NCBI GenBank assembly: GCA_963784575.1
Contig: CAWARU010000001.1
Coordinates: 372,001 to 436,000, forward strand
DNA from: CAWARU01 sp963784575
GTDB taxonomy: Bacteria; Pseudomonadota; Gammaproteobacteria; UBA6186; Azoamicaceae
DNA: 64,000 nt
Reading direction: 5' to 3'
The stretch's first letter is position 1; each line of letters opens with the position of its first letter. Made by a program: the position numbers and the translations under genes. Positions 54,888 through 63,012 of this stretch are shown here, in pieces. Under the pieces are notes generated by a model that ran no database searches, was not told the DNA's origin, and saw nothing but the letters and a program-made list of their open reading frames with translations.

Positions 54888-56304
54888 CTTTTTTATCCCG
54901 TGTTTTATTCCGTGTTTTATTCCGAGCGTAAACCAATGCCATCGCACTTGAAGCTTTTCGAGATAATTCGTCAGATCCGCGGCTTGTTAAGATGATGGGT
55001 ACACTTGCCCCCATAACGATTGCAGCAGCTTCGTTTTGGGATAGAAAAGTCATTTGCTTATAAAGCATATTACCTGATTCAAGATTTGGGACGATGATAA
55101 TATCAGCGTCTCCAGCCACAGGTGAATGAACCCCCTTCACTTTTGCCGATTCAGGAGAAATTGCTAAATCAAATCCCAAAGGCCCGTCTATAATCCCACC
55201 TTGAATTTGGCCTCTATCTGCCATTTTGCATAAGGCTGCTGCATCAAGCGTCGATGGAATTTTCTCTCTAATTGTTTCAACTGCTGAAATTATAGCAACC
55301 TTGGGAGTCCCTAGACCTAAGCCTACAAATAAATCTATGGCATTTTGTACAATATCTTTTTTATCTTCGAGATTTGGGTTAATATTAATTGCTGCATCAC
55401 TTACAAAGAGCGGTTTTGGATAGTGACGACTGTGAATAGAAAATACATGACTGATTCTTCGATCTGTTCTTAACCCCTTTTCTTTATCCACAACAGCTTC
55501 CATGAGTTCATCTGTGTGAAGTTTGCCTTTCATCAGTGCTTCGACCTTCCCGAGTCTCGCAAGCTCAACCGATTTTTCCGCAGATTCATGGCTATGCTTT
55601 GTATTAATAATTTTATAGGGGGACAGATCGATTTTACTTTCTTTCGCAGCAGCAGTAATTTTATCTTTAGGTCCAACCAAAATAGGGATAATTAATTTTT
55701 CCTCAGCGGATTCAATAGCCCCCATCAAAGAAAATGCATCAACTGGATGTACAATGGCTGTTTTTAAAGGTGGGAAGTTGTTTTTTAATGAAATTAATTG
55801 TTTATACCAAGCTCCTTCTGGTTGATAAGGTACCATTTCAGGTAATTCGCTAGGTTTTAACTTTAATTTTTCAGTGGGGGCTATTACGGTTGCTACACCA
55901 CTGATGACTACTTTTCCAAGTTGATTTACGCATTGACAATCTAAATCTATAATGTGTTTCGCAGGATTTTTATCAAGATTGATAGCAGTAACTGTAACGG
56001 TTAGTGTATCACCTGGAATAACAGGGTGTTCGAACTTCAATGTTTGATCTAAATAGATGGTTCCGGGCCCAGGTAATTTTGTCCCCAACACAGTAGAAAA
56101 AAGTGCAGCTCCCCACATACCCTGTGCAATTATTTTGTGAAATATATCTTTTTTTGCAAATTCTGGATCTATGTGCGCCGGATTTACATCGCCCGACATA
56201 ACAGCAAACAACTCAATATCTTTCATTGTACAAGTACGTTTAATACTAGCTTTATCTCCCTTTTTAATTTCGTCAAAGGGTCGATTTTCTATGTATTCAC
56301 TCAT
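54880..56304 (-). CDS. Bifunctional MaoC enoyl-CoA hydratase / phosphate acetyltransferase
   Basis: This 474-aa fusion has an N-terminal MaoC hot-dog domain (residues about 1-145: CTMKDIELFAVMSGDVNPAHIDPEFAKK and AQGMWGAALFSTVLGTKLPGPG) and a C-terminal phosphate acetyltransferase/butyryltransferase domain (about 160-465, with LIIPILVGPKDKI, ADIIIVPNLESGNMLYKQM and SDELSRKASSAMAL). It would hydrate enoyl-CoA and convert acetyl-CoA to acetyl phosphate for AckA. Its C-terminal tail is built from a 12-bp tandem repeat (KTRNKTRDK). It is the first gene of the run to DUF389. Confidence 0.92.
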   Translation of the reverse strand: MSEYIENRPFDEIKKGDKASIKRTCTMKDIELFAVMSGDVNPAHIDPEFAKKDIFHKIIAQGMWGAALFSTVLGTKLPGPGTIYLDQTLKFEHPVIPGDTLTVTVTAINLDKNPAKHIIDLDCQCVNQLGKVVISGVATVIAPTEKLKLKPSELPEMVPYQPEGAWYKQLISLKNNFPPLKTAIVHPVDAFSLMGAIESAEEKLIIPILVGPKDKITAAAKESKIDLSPYKIINTKHSHESAEKSVELARLGKVEALMKGKLHTDELMEAVVDKEKGLRTDRRISHVFSIHSRHYPKPLFVSDAAININPNLEDKKDIVQNAIDLFVGLGLGTPKVAIISAVETIREKIPSTLDAAALCKMADRGQIQGGIIDGPLGFDLAISPESAKVKGVHSPVAGDADIIIVPNLESGNMLYKQMTFLSQNEAAAIVMGASVPIILTSRGSDELSRKASSAMALVYARNKTRNKTRDKKDE

Positions 56305-56350
56305 GTTGCGTACCTGTCCTCTGAATTAAGCTTTTGCCTACACGTTTTGC

Positions 56351-56370
56351 CTATACTAGATAGAGTATAG
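56351..56370. promoter_or_regulatory. Inverted repeat between pta and the H+-ATPase genes
   Basis: CTATACT-AGATAG-AGTATAG is a perfect 7-bp inverted repeat with a 6-bp spacer in the 143-bp gap between the divergent MaoC-Pta (starts 56304) and ATPase (starts 56448) genes. It also contains TATACT, which is -10-like. It may be an operator for both, but nothing identifies the regulator. Confidence 0.5.
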
Positions 56371-56447
56371 ACAGTATGCTTAATAACTTTGATTGAGACT
56401 TAAATAGACCTATATTCAATTCGAATTTCAGCAACTTAGAGGGCATC

Positions 56448-58946
56448 ATGAGAACTCCAATAAGTAAATCAGAGTTAAAGGATCTGAAAACTTTACCGAT
56501 TTCAGAGGTACAAAAAAAATTGGTGACATCAAAGGACGGCCTTAGTCAACCTGAGGCGAAAAAACGTCTAGACCAATATGGGCCTAACGAGATTGAAGAA
56601 AAGAAAACCAATCTAATCCTGAAATTCCTCAGCTATTTTTGGGGTCCGATTCCCTGGATGATTGAAATAGCAATTGTTCTGTCAGCAGTTGCAAAGCATT
56701 GGCCTGATTTTTACATTATTCTCGTTTTGCTTCTGACCAACGCCTTGGTCGGATTCTGGGAAGAACACACTGCTGGCAACGCCATCGAGGCCCTTAAAGC
56801 TAGGTTAGCAATTAAAGCCCGAGTGAAACGTGATGGAAAATGGATTACTCCACTTGCGCGTGAAGTGGTGCCAGGCGATGTCATTCGTGTACGCTTGGGC
56901 GATATTGTACCAGCAGATGCACGTTTGCTGGAAGGCGACCCGATAGAGGTGGATCAGTCTGCATTGACGGGAGAGTCACTTCCTGTCTCATGTAAAGCCG
57001 GTGAGGCAATATTTTCCGGCTCAATTATTCGTCAAGGTGAAATCGACGCGCTAGTCTATGCCACCGGTGTTAACACCTATTTTGGTAAGACGGCCGAACT
57101 TGTGAAGGAAGCACACACCGTCAGTCACTTTCAACGAGCGGTGCTAAAGATTGGCGATTATCTGATTATTCTCGCGGTGGTACTGGTGGCTGTGATTATT
57201 TCCGTTGCGATCTACCGCGGCGATCCGATCATCACCACGCTACAGTTTGCCTTAGTTCTGACCGTGGCTGCAATCCCTGTGGCAATGCCAACAGTATTGT
57301 CGGTGACCATGGCAGTTGGTGCACGCATACTCGCTAAAAAAGAAGCGATTGTGACCCAGTTGGTGGCCATTGAGGAATTGGCAGGTGTGGATGTGCTGTG
57401 CGCTGACAAAACTGGCACACTGACCCAGAACAAGCTGACACTAGGCGATCCGTTCTGTGTGAACAATATCGCAGCTCCGTTCGTTATCCTCAATGCCGCG
57501 TTGGCCTCACGCGCAGAGGATAACGACACCATTGATCTGGCTGTCCTGGGTGGTCTGAAAAACAGCCAAGTCTTAAAAGACTACCAAATACTGCACTTCT
57601 TACCGTTCGACTCGGTACATAAACGCACCGAGGCCACCATCAAGGGCAAAGATGGGAAAGAATTCAAGGTAACAAAAGGCGCACCGCAAGTAATATTGGC
57701 GCTGTCGGCCAATGCTCCGCAAGTGAAACCCGCCACTGAAAAGGCGATAAAGGAATTCGCAGCGCGCGGTTTTCGTTCATTGGGCGTAGCGCGGGCTGAC
57801 TCCGATGGTAAATGGCAGTTTCTGGGCATGTTACCTCTGTTCGATCCCCCACGAATCGATGCCAAGGCAACGATTGCGACCGCAGAACAAATGGGCGTGA
57901 AAGTTAAAATGATTACAGGCGATCAATTGGCCATCGCTAAGGAAACCGCAAAGGTATTAGGTTTAGGTGACAATATACTGGATGCAAGCCTATTTGGTGA
58001 TATCAAGCTTCATAAGACAGCGGAGATGGCTGATAGCATTGAGAAAGCAGATGGTTTTGCTCAAGTTTTTCCGGAACATAAATTTTACATCATAGATGTT
58101 CTACAAAAACTTAAGCACATTGTCGGCATGACGGGCGACGGAGTCAATGACGCTCCTGCGCTGAAGAAAGCAGATTGCGGTATTGCCGTTTCGAGCGCGA
58201 CAGATGCTGCACGCGCAGCAGCATCCATCGTTCTGATGACACCGGGTTTATCGGTTATTATTGACGCAATCAAAGAAAGCAGGAAAATTTTCCAACGGAT
58301 GAACAGTTATGCGATCTACCGCATCGCCGAGACGCTACGGGTCTTATTTTTTATGACGTTGGCAATCCTGATCTTTAATTTTTATCCATTGACCGCGGTG
58401 ATGATCGTGATGCTAGCATTGCTCAACGATGGTGCCATTCTGTCCATTGCCTATGACAATGTTCATTACAAGATGAAACCTGAGGCGTGGAACATGCGTA
58501 TGGTATTGGGGATCTCTACGGTACTAGGCGTCATCGGCGTCGTAGCTGCATTTGGCTTGTTTTACCTTGGCGAGCGGGTATTTCACCTCGACCGAGCTCA
58601 CATCCAAACGCTGATGTACCTGAAGCTCTCTGTAGCCGGGCACTTAACAATTTTCTTGACGCGCACGCGTGGTCCATTTTGGTCCATACCTCCCGCGCGA
58701 ATTCTATGGGTAGCAGTGCTAGGTACACAGACACTAGCAACTTTGATTGCGGTTTATGGAATATTTATGACGCCCCTAGGCTGGTATTGGGCGGGATTTG
58801 TTTGGGGATATGCTTTTGCATGGTTTCTCGTTAATGACCGAATAAAGCTGCTAGCATATAGAATATTGGACCCCACCAAACCTCCACTATTATCCAAAAA
58901 ATATCTCCTGCTCGGAAATCACAATGAAAGCTCTCGTTTATCATGA
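56448..58946 (+). CDS. P3A plasma-membrane-type H+-ATPase (copy 1)
   Basis: This 832-aa P-type ATPase pumps H+ out of the cell at the expense of ATP, as fungal and plant PMA enzymes do. Motifs: VDQSALTGESLPV, D320-KTGTLTQN phosphorylation site, KGAPQVIL, MTGDGVNDAPALKKADCGIAV, and transmembrane segments in the usual P3A arrangement (IPVAMP in M4). It has GAGGG before the ATG. From about 56860 to 58800 its base composition is markedly more GC-rich than the surrounding sequence and than copy 2, suggesting part of it came from a different source. Copy 2 follows after 33 bp. Confidence 0.93.
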   Translation: MRTPISKSELKDLKTLPISEVQKKLVTSKDGLSQPEAKKRLDQYGPNEIEEKKTNLILKFLSYFWGPIPWMIEIAIVLSAVAKHWPDFYIILVLLLTNALVGFWEEHTAGNAIEALKARLAIKARVKRDGKWITPLAREVVPGDVIRVRLGDIVPADARLLEGDPIEVDQSALTGESLPVSCKAGEAIFSGSIIRQGEIDALVYATGVNTYFGKTAELVKEAHTVSHFQRAVLKIGDYLIILAVVLVAVIISVAIYRGDPIITTLQFALVLTVAAIPVAMPTVLSVTMAVGARILAKKEAIVTQLVAIEELAGVDVLCADKTGTLTQNKLTLGDPFCVNNIAAPFVILNAALASRAEDNDTIDLAVLGGLKNSQVLKDYQILHFLPFDSVHKRTEATIKGKDGKEFKVTKGAPQVILALSANAPQVKPATEKAIKEFAARGFRSLGVARADSDGKWQFLGMLPLFDPPRIDAKATIATAEQMGVKVKMITGDQLAIAKETAKVLGLGDNILDASLFGDIKLHKTAEMADSIEKADGFAQVFPEHKFYIIDVLQKLKHIVGMTGDGVNDAPALKKADCGIAVSSATDAARAAASIVLMTPGLSVIIDAIKESRKIFQRMNSYAIYRIAETLRVLFFMTLAILIFNFYPLTAVMIVMLALLNDGAILSIAYDNVHYKMKPEAWNMRMVLGISTVLGVIGVVAAFGLFYLGERVFHLDRAHIQTLMYLKLSVAGHLTIFLTRTRGPFWSIPPARILWVAVLGTQTLATLIAVYGIFMTPLGWYWAGFVWGYAFAWFLVNDRIKLLAYRILDPTKPPLLSKKYLLLGNHNESSRLS

Positions 58947-58979
58947 CCCACAAAAAATATCCTTAAACTCGAAGATTTT

Positions 58980-61436
58980 ATGCATACTCGAGTAAGCAAA
59001 TCAGAGATAGAGGATCTAAAATCTCTACCCATAATAGACCTGCAAAAAAAATTGGGAACATCCCCTGAGGGTCTTTCTTATGTTGAAGCAACACGCCGCA
59101 TCACTCTGTATGGAGCTAATGAAATATTTGAAAAGAAAATAAATCCAATCCTAAAATTCCTCACTTATTTTTGGGGTCCAATTCCTTGGATGATTGAAAT
59201 AGCAGTCATTCTGTCTGCAATTGCCAGACATTGGCCAGATTTTTACATTATTCTCGTTTTGCTTTTGACTAACGCAGTGGTCGGATTCTGGGAAGAATAT
59301 CAGGCAGGTAATGCTATCGATGCATTAAAATCTGAGCTAGCAATTAAGACTCGTGTCCGACGCGACGGTAAATGGATGTCTCTGAAGGCACGTGAACTAG
59401 TCCCTGGTGATGTTATCCACGTGAGTATTGGTGATATTGTTCCAGCGGATGCACGTCTGTTGAAAGGTGATCCGGTTGAAGTAGATCAGTCTGCTCTAAC
59501 AGGAGAGTCTTTGCCCGTTGAGCGTAAATCAGATGACGCGATATTTTCAGGATCTATCATACGACAGGGCGAAATAGATGCAATGGTCTATGCAACAGGG
59601 CAAAATACCTACTTCGGAAAAACTGCTGAATTAATGGAGCAGGCTTATACGCCTAGTCATTTTCAGCGCGCGGTTTTAAAAATTGGTGATTACTTGATCA
59701 TTCTCGCCATAATGCTGGTGTTACTAATTATAGGCGTCGCATTATTCCGCGGCGATCCGCTACTAACCACTCTACAATTTGCATTGGTTCTTACCGTATC
59801 TGCGATTCCTGTGGCCATGCCCACAGTACTTTCCGTGACCATGGCGGTAGGTGCAAGATTGTTGGCAAAAAAGAAGGCGGTAGTCACTCGCTTAGCCACT
59901 ATCGACGAACTGGCAGGTATGGACATATTATGTTCAGATAAAACAGGTACCTTGACTCAAAATAAGCTAACTTTGGGTGAACCCTTTTGTTTAAATGGCA
60001 CCTCTATCGATAATCTCATTCTAAGTGCTTCATTGGCTTCAAACATAAATAATTCTGATGTAATAGACTTAGCCATACTGAATAACCTAAATAATAGGCA
60101 AATTTTGAAAGAGTACGATGTGATCCATTTCCTACCATTCGACCCAGTTCATAAGCGCACAGAAGCTACGGTCAAAGATGCGAATGGAATAGAATTCAAA
60201 GTTACTAAAGGTGCGCCACAGGTGATTTTGCAGTTATCAAGCAATCCGAAACAAGAAAAGATCGCAGTTCTGAATACCATTCAGCAATTTGCAATGAGAG
60301 GTTTTCGTTCATTAGGTGTGGCTCGAACCGATACACAAGGTAACTGGCAATTTCAAGGCGTGTTGCCATTATATGACCCTCCTCGGGAAGAGGCTAGAGC
60401 GACCATCGCAACCGCTTTACAAATGGGCGTGAATATCAAGATGGTTACAGGTGATCAACTCGCAATCGCCGAAGAAACCGCTAAACAATTAGGGCTGGGT
60501 AGCAATATACTAGATGCCAGCGGGTTTGGCGATACTAAGCATCATGAAACATCCCAGTTGGCTGAAAATATTGAAAAGGCGGATGGTTTTGCCCAAGTTT
60601 TTCCTGAACATAAATATCATATTGTAGATGTTCTACAACAACGTAAACACATTGTCGGAATGACGGGCGACGGGGTCAATGATGCTCCTGCATTAAAAAA
60701 AGCAGATTGCGGCATAGCGGTATCTGGTGCTACTGACGTAGCTCGCGCAGCAGCATCGATTGTGCTGACGGCTCCTGGTTTGTCGGTGATCATCGAGGCG
60801 ATAAAGCAAAGTCGAAAAATCTTTCAGAGAATGCAAAGCTATGCAATTTATCGTATTGCTGAGACATTACGTGTGCTATTGTTCATGACTTTAGCGATTC
60901 TAGTCTTTAATTTTTATCCATTGACAGCGGTGATGATCGTGATGCTAGCGTTGCTCAATGATGGCGCTATCCTCTCAATTGCCTACGACAATGTTCATTA
61001 CAAAGACAAGCCCGAGGCATGGAATATGCGCGTGGTGTTAGGAGTCGCTACAGTGCTTGGCGTTATCGGGGTTGTTGCCTCATTTGGTCTTTTTTATATC
61101 GCCGAACGTTTGTTTCATCTTGATCGATCACAGGTCCAGACTCTTATGTACCTAAAACTCTCGGTAGCTGGACATATGACAATTTTTCTCACGCGAACTC
61201 AGGGTCCATTTTGGTCAACACGCCCTGCTTGGATTCTACTGGGAGCAGTATTTGGGACACAACTAATAGCAACGCTGATTGCTGTTTATGGGTTCCTGAT
61301 GACACCCATTGGCTGGAAATGGGCACTATATCTCTGGGCTTATGCCTTGGTTTGTTTCCTCGTGAATGATCAAATAAAACTACTTGGCTATCGAATTTTT
61401 GATCCAACCAAAGCTCCCTTATTAGCCAAAAAATAA
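58980..61436 (+). CDS. P3A plasma-membrane-type H+-ATPase (copy 2)
   Basis: This is the 818-aa paralogue of the preceding gene, with the same blocks at the same positions (VDQSALTGESLPV, D320-KTGTLTQN, KGAPQVIL, TGDGVNDAPALKKADCGIAV). Its protein is strongly similar to copy 1 from end to end, but its codon use is closer to the neighbours. Two H+ pumps in a row suggest dosage or condition-specific acid defence. The gene begins 33 bp after copy 1, so they probably form one transcript. Confidence 0.93.
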   Translation: MHTRVSKSEIEDLKSLPIIDLQKKLGTSPEGLSYVEATRRITLYGANEIFEKKINPILKFLTYFWGPIPWMIEIAVILSAIARHWPDFYIILVLLLTNAVVGFWEEYQAGNAIDALKSELAIKTRVRRDGKWMSLKARELVPGDVIHVSIGDIVPADARLLKGDPVEVDQSALTGESLPVERKSDDAIFSGSIIRQGEIDAMVYATGQNTYFGKTAELMEQAYTPSHFQRAVLKIGDYLIILAIMLVLLIIGVALFRGDPLLTTLQFALVLTVSAIPVAMPTVLSVTMAVGARLLAKKKAVVTRLATIDELAGMDILCSDKTGTLTQNKLTLGEPFCLNGTSIDNLILSASLASNINNSDVIDLAILNNLNNRQILKEYDVIHFLPFDPVHKRTEATVKDANGIEFKVTKGAPQVILQLSSNPKQEKIAVLNTIQQFAMRGFRSLGVARTDTQGNWQFQGVLPLYDPPREEARATIATALQMGVNIKMVTGDQLAIAEETAKQLGLGSNILDASGFGDTKHHETSQLAENIEKADGFAQVFPEHKYHIVDVLQQRKHIVGMTGDGVNDAPALKKADCGIAVSGATDVARAAASIVLTAPGLSVIIEAIKQSRKIFQRMQSYAIYRIAETLRVLLFMTLAILVFNFYPLTAVMIVMLALLNDGAILSIAYDNVHYKDKPEAWNMRVVLGVATVLGVIGVVASFGLFYIAERLFHLDRSQVQTLMYLKLSVAGHMTIFLTRTQGPFWSTRPAWILLGAVFGTQLIATLIAVYGFLMTPIGWKWALYLWAYALVCFLVNDQIKLLGYRIFDPTKAPLLAKK

Positions 61437-61612
61437 TAATTCAATTAAAATCATGATGGAAACAAATATTTTTCACTGGTCAATAAATGAAGATATTCTT
61501 TGCTTGCTCAAACCAGACATTCTTAATTTGCTGTTACAAAACTCTCTAAAATATGAACTATATACATACATTAAAATCTAATGAATAAAGTCATCAAGTT
61601 AAGGAGTTTAAT

Positions 61613-61881
61613 ATGCCAAATTCAACAAGTCGTTTAAGTATCATAGGGTTAGGTCTAGCACTGGGCATTACCTGGGCTATTTCAATATTTTTACTTGGAA
61701 TAGTAGCTTGGTTATTTGGATGGGGCATTAATTTGGTGCATATAATTGCGAGTTTATATGTAGGATACGCACCAACTTTTCTAGGCACCATTTATGGCAC
61801 TATTTGGGGTTCATTGATTGCTTTATTGGAGGTGTCATCATAGCCTGGATATATAATTTTATTGTTGGTAAAAAAGGTTGA
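61613..61881 (+). CDS. Holin-like small membrane protein, C-terminus frameshifted
   Basis: AAGGAG lies before ATG 61613. The open frame (76 aa) has two membrane spans and the sequence YVGYAPTFLGTIYGTIWGS, then reads into a stop at 61843. With one base added at about 61808-61813 (the GGGGTTC stretch) the frame reads GTIWGFIDCFIGGVIIAWIYNFIVGKKG and stops at 61881. This is the normal ending of the small membrane proteins annotated as bacteriophage holins in many bacterial chromosomes. The frameshift removes the last span's AWIYN motif. The role is not lysis in most hosts and is unknown. Confidence 0.6.
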
Positions 61882-61950
61882 AGGGAGTACAACATATTAT
61901 TACTTAAAACCATTGAAAGAAATTGAAACTTATAAATTAGTTCTCTCGAC

Positions 61951-62864
61951 TTATTCTTTATCTAGCTTTTTTTCATTGATTGGTTGCTTTTGGTCCAACT
62001 CCATAGTTAACGCCGTCATCCCCGCAAGCCCACCCAGTTGCATTGTTTCGATAGCTGAGCTTGGGACAATGACGATAGTAGAGTTCTCTTTTAATCCCTC
62101 ATAAAGCATGTTCATCGCCCTCAAATGCAATGCGACAGGATTGTTGATATAAGTCTTAGCCGCTTCGCCAAATTTTTCTGCTACTTGCCGCTCTGAGTCT
62201 CCAAGAATAACTCTAGCTTGACGCTCTCTTTCCGCCTGAGCTTGCATAGACATTGCATCTTCTAAAGCGGGCGGGATCAGGACATCTTTAACTTCCACCG
62301 AAATCACATTAATTCCCCAGGGTTCAGTCCGCTCATCGATGATTATTTGCAGCTCATTGCTAATTTTACTTCGTCCTTCAAGCATATCAGAAAGCATCGT
62401 CTTTCCAATGACATCGCGCAATGCTGTTTGGCATGCCCACCCAATGGCACTTTCGAAATCAGCTACCTCCAGGGCGGCCTTTTTAGGATCAATTACTTTC
62501 CAAAAGAGCACCGCATCGACATCAACAGGTACTGTATCTTTGGTGAGAGTCTTTTCCGCTTCGAATGCAGTCGTGATAACCCGGATGTCGATCCAGTATG
62601 CGATTGTATCGATAACAGGGATGATAAAAAATAATCCCGGCCCTTTTAACGCACGGAATTGACCCAGTCGTAACACAATGGCCCTGTCCCACTGCTTTGC
62701 GACCTTAAATGCGGCTGAAACAATGAAAGCAATGAAAATAGCTCCGCCAAAAAAATAATAACTAGCGTTGCCGTCAGAACCTATATGTAGCGCATAACTA
62801 TAGCTACGCCGATCAATAGAATTATGAAAAATATTAATACAGAAAATGAGCTTTGGTTTTGCAT
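61951..62864 (-). CDS. SPFH/Band 7 (stomatin/SlipB-like) protein, N-terminus frameshifted
   Basis: From GTG 62676 down, the frame gives a typical stomatin-like SPFH protein: VLRLGQFRALKGPGLFFIIPVIDTIAYWIDIRVITTAFEAEKTLTKDTVPVDVDAVLFWKV, DVIGKTMLSDMLEGRSKIS, VEVKDVLIPPALEDAMSMQAQAERERQARVI. Such proteins form large membrane scaffolds. In-frame codons upstream also encode the expected N-terminal span (ASYYFFGGAIFIAFIVSAAFKVAKQWDRA) but no ATG. A better start is ATG 62864 (AGGGAA upstream; MQNQSSFSVLIFFIILLIGVAIVMRYI), in another frame, so one base seems missing near 62780. A TetR-type operator lies 44 bp upstream. Confidence 0.75.
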
Positions 62865-62907
62865 TTTAGTTTCCCTGCTTGATCTCCATTATAGTTATAG
62901 TACGTGC

Positions 62908-62921
62908 TGACTAATCAGTCA
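62908..62921. promoter_or_regulatory. TetR-type operator core between SPFH and permease genes
   Basis: TGACTAATCAGTCA is exactly the complement of TGACTGATTAGTCA, the core of the second operator next to the tetR/MFS genes (23080-23093). It lies in the gap between the divergent SPFH start (62864) and the permease start (63013). It could be bound by the same TetR protein or a close relative. Confidence 0.6.
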
Positions 62922-63012
62922 ACGAACTGCGAAATTCACAGCTGCATTGAAACGCTACCATAAGCTGCTAGCCATCGAATCTTGAACCCGTCAAAGCTCC
63001 ATAAAATTAATT

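Noticed and set aside
54888..54947. 20-codon N-terminal extension of AckA (KHGIKHGIKK leader)
   Set aside because: It is the other-frame reading of the 12-bp tandem repeat at the end of the preceding gene. AckA proteins begin at the inner ATG.
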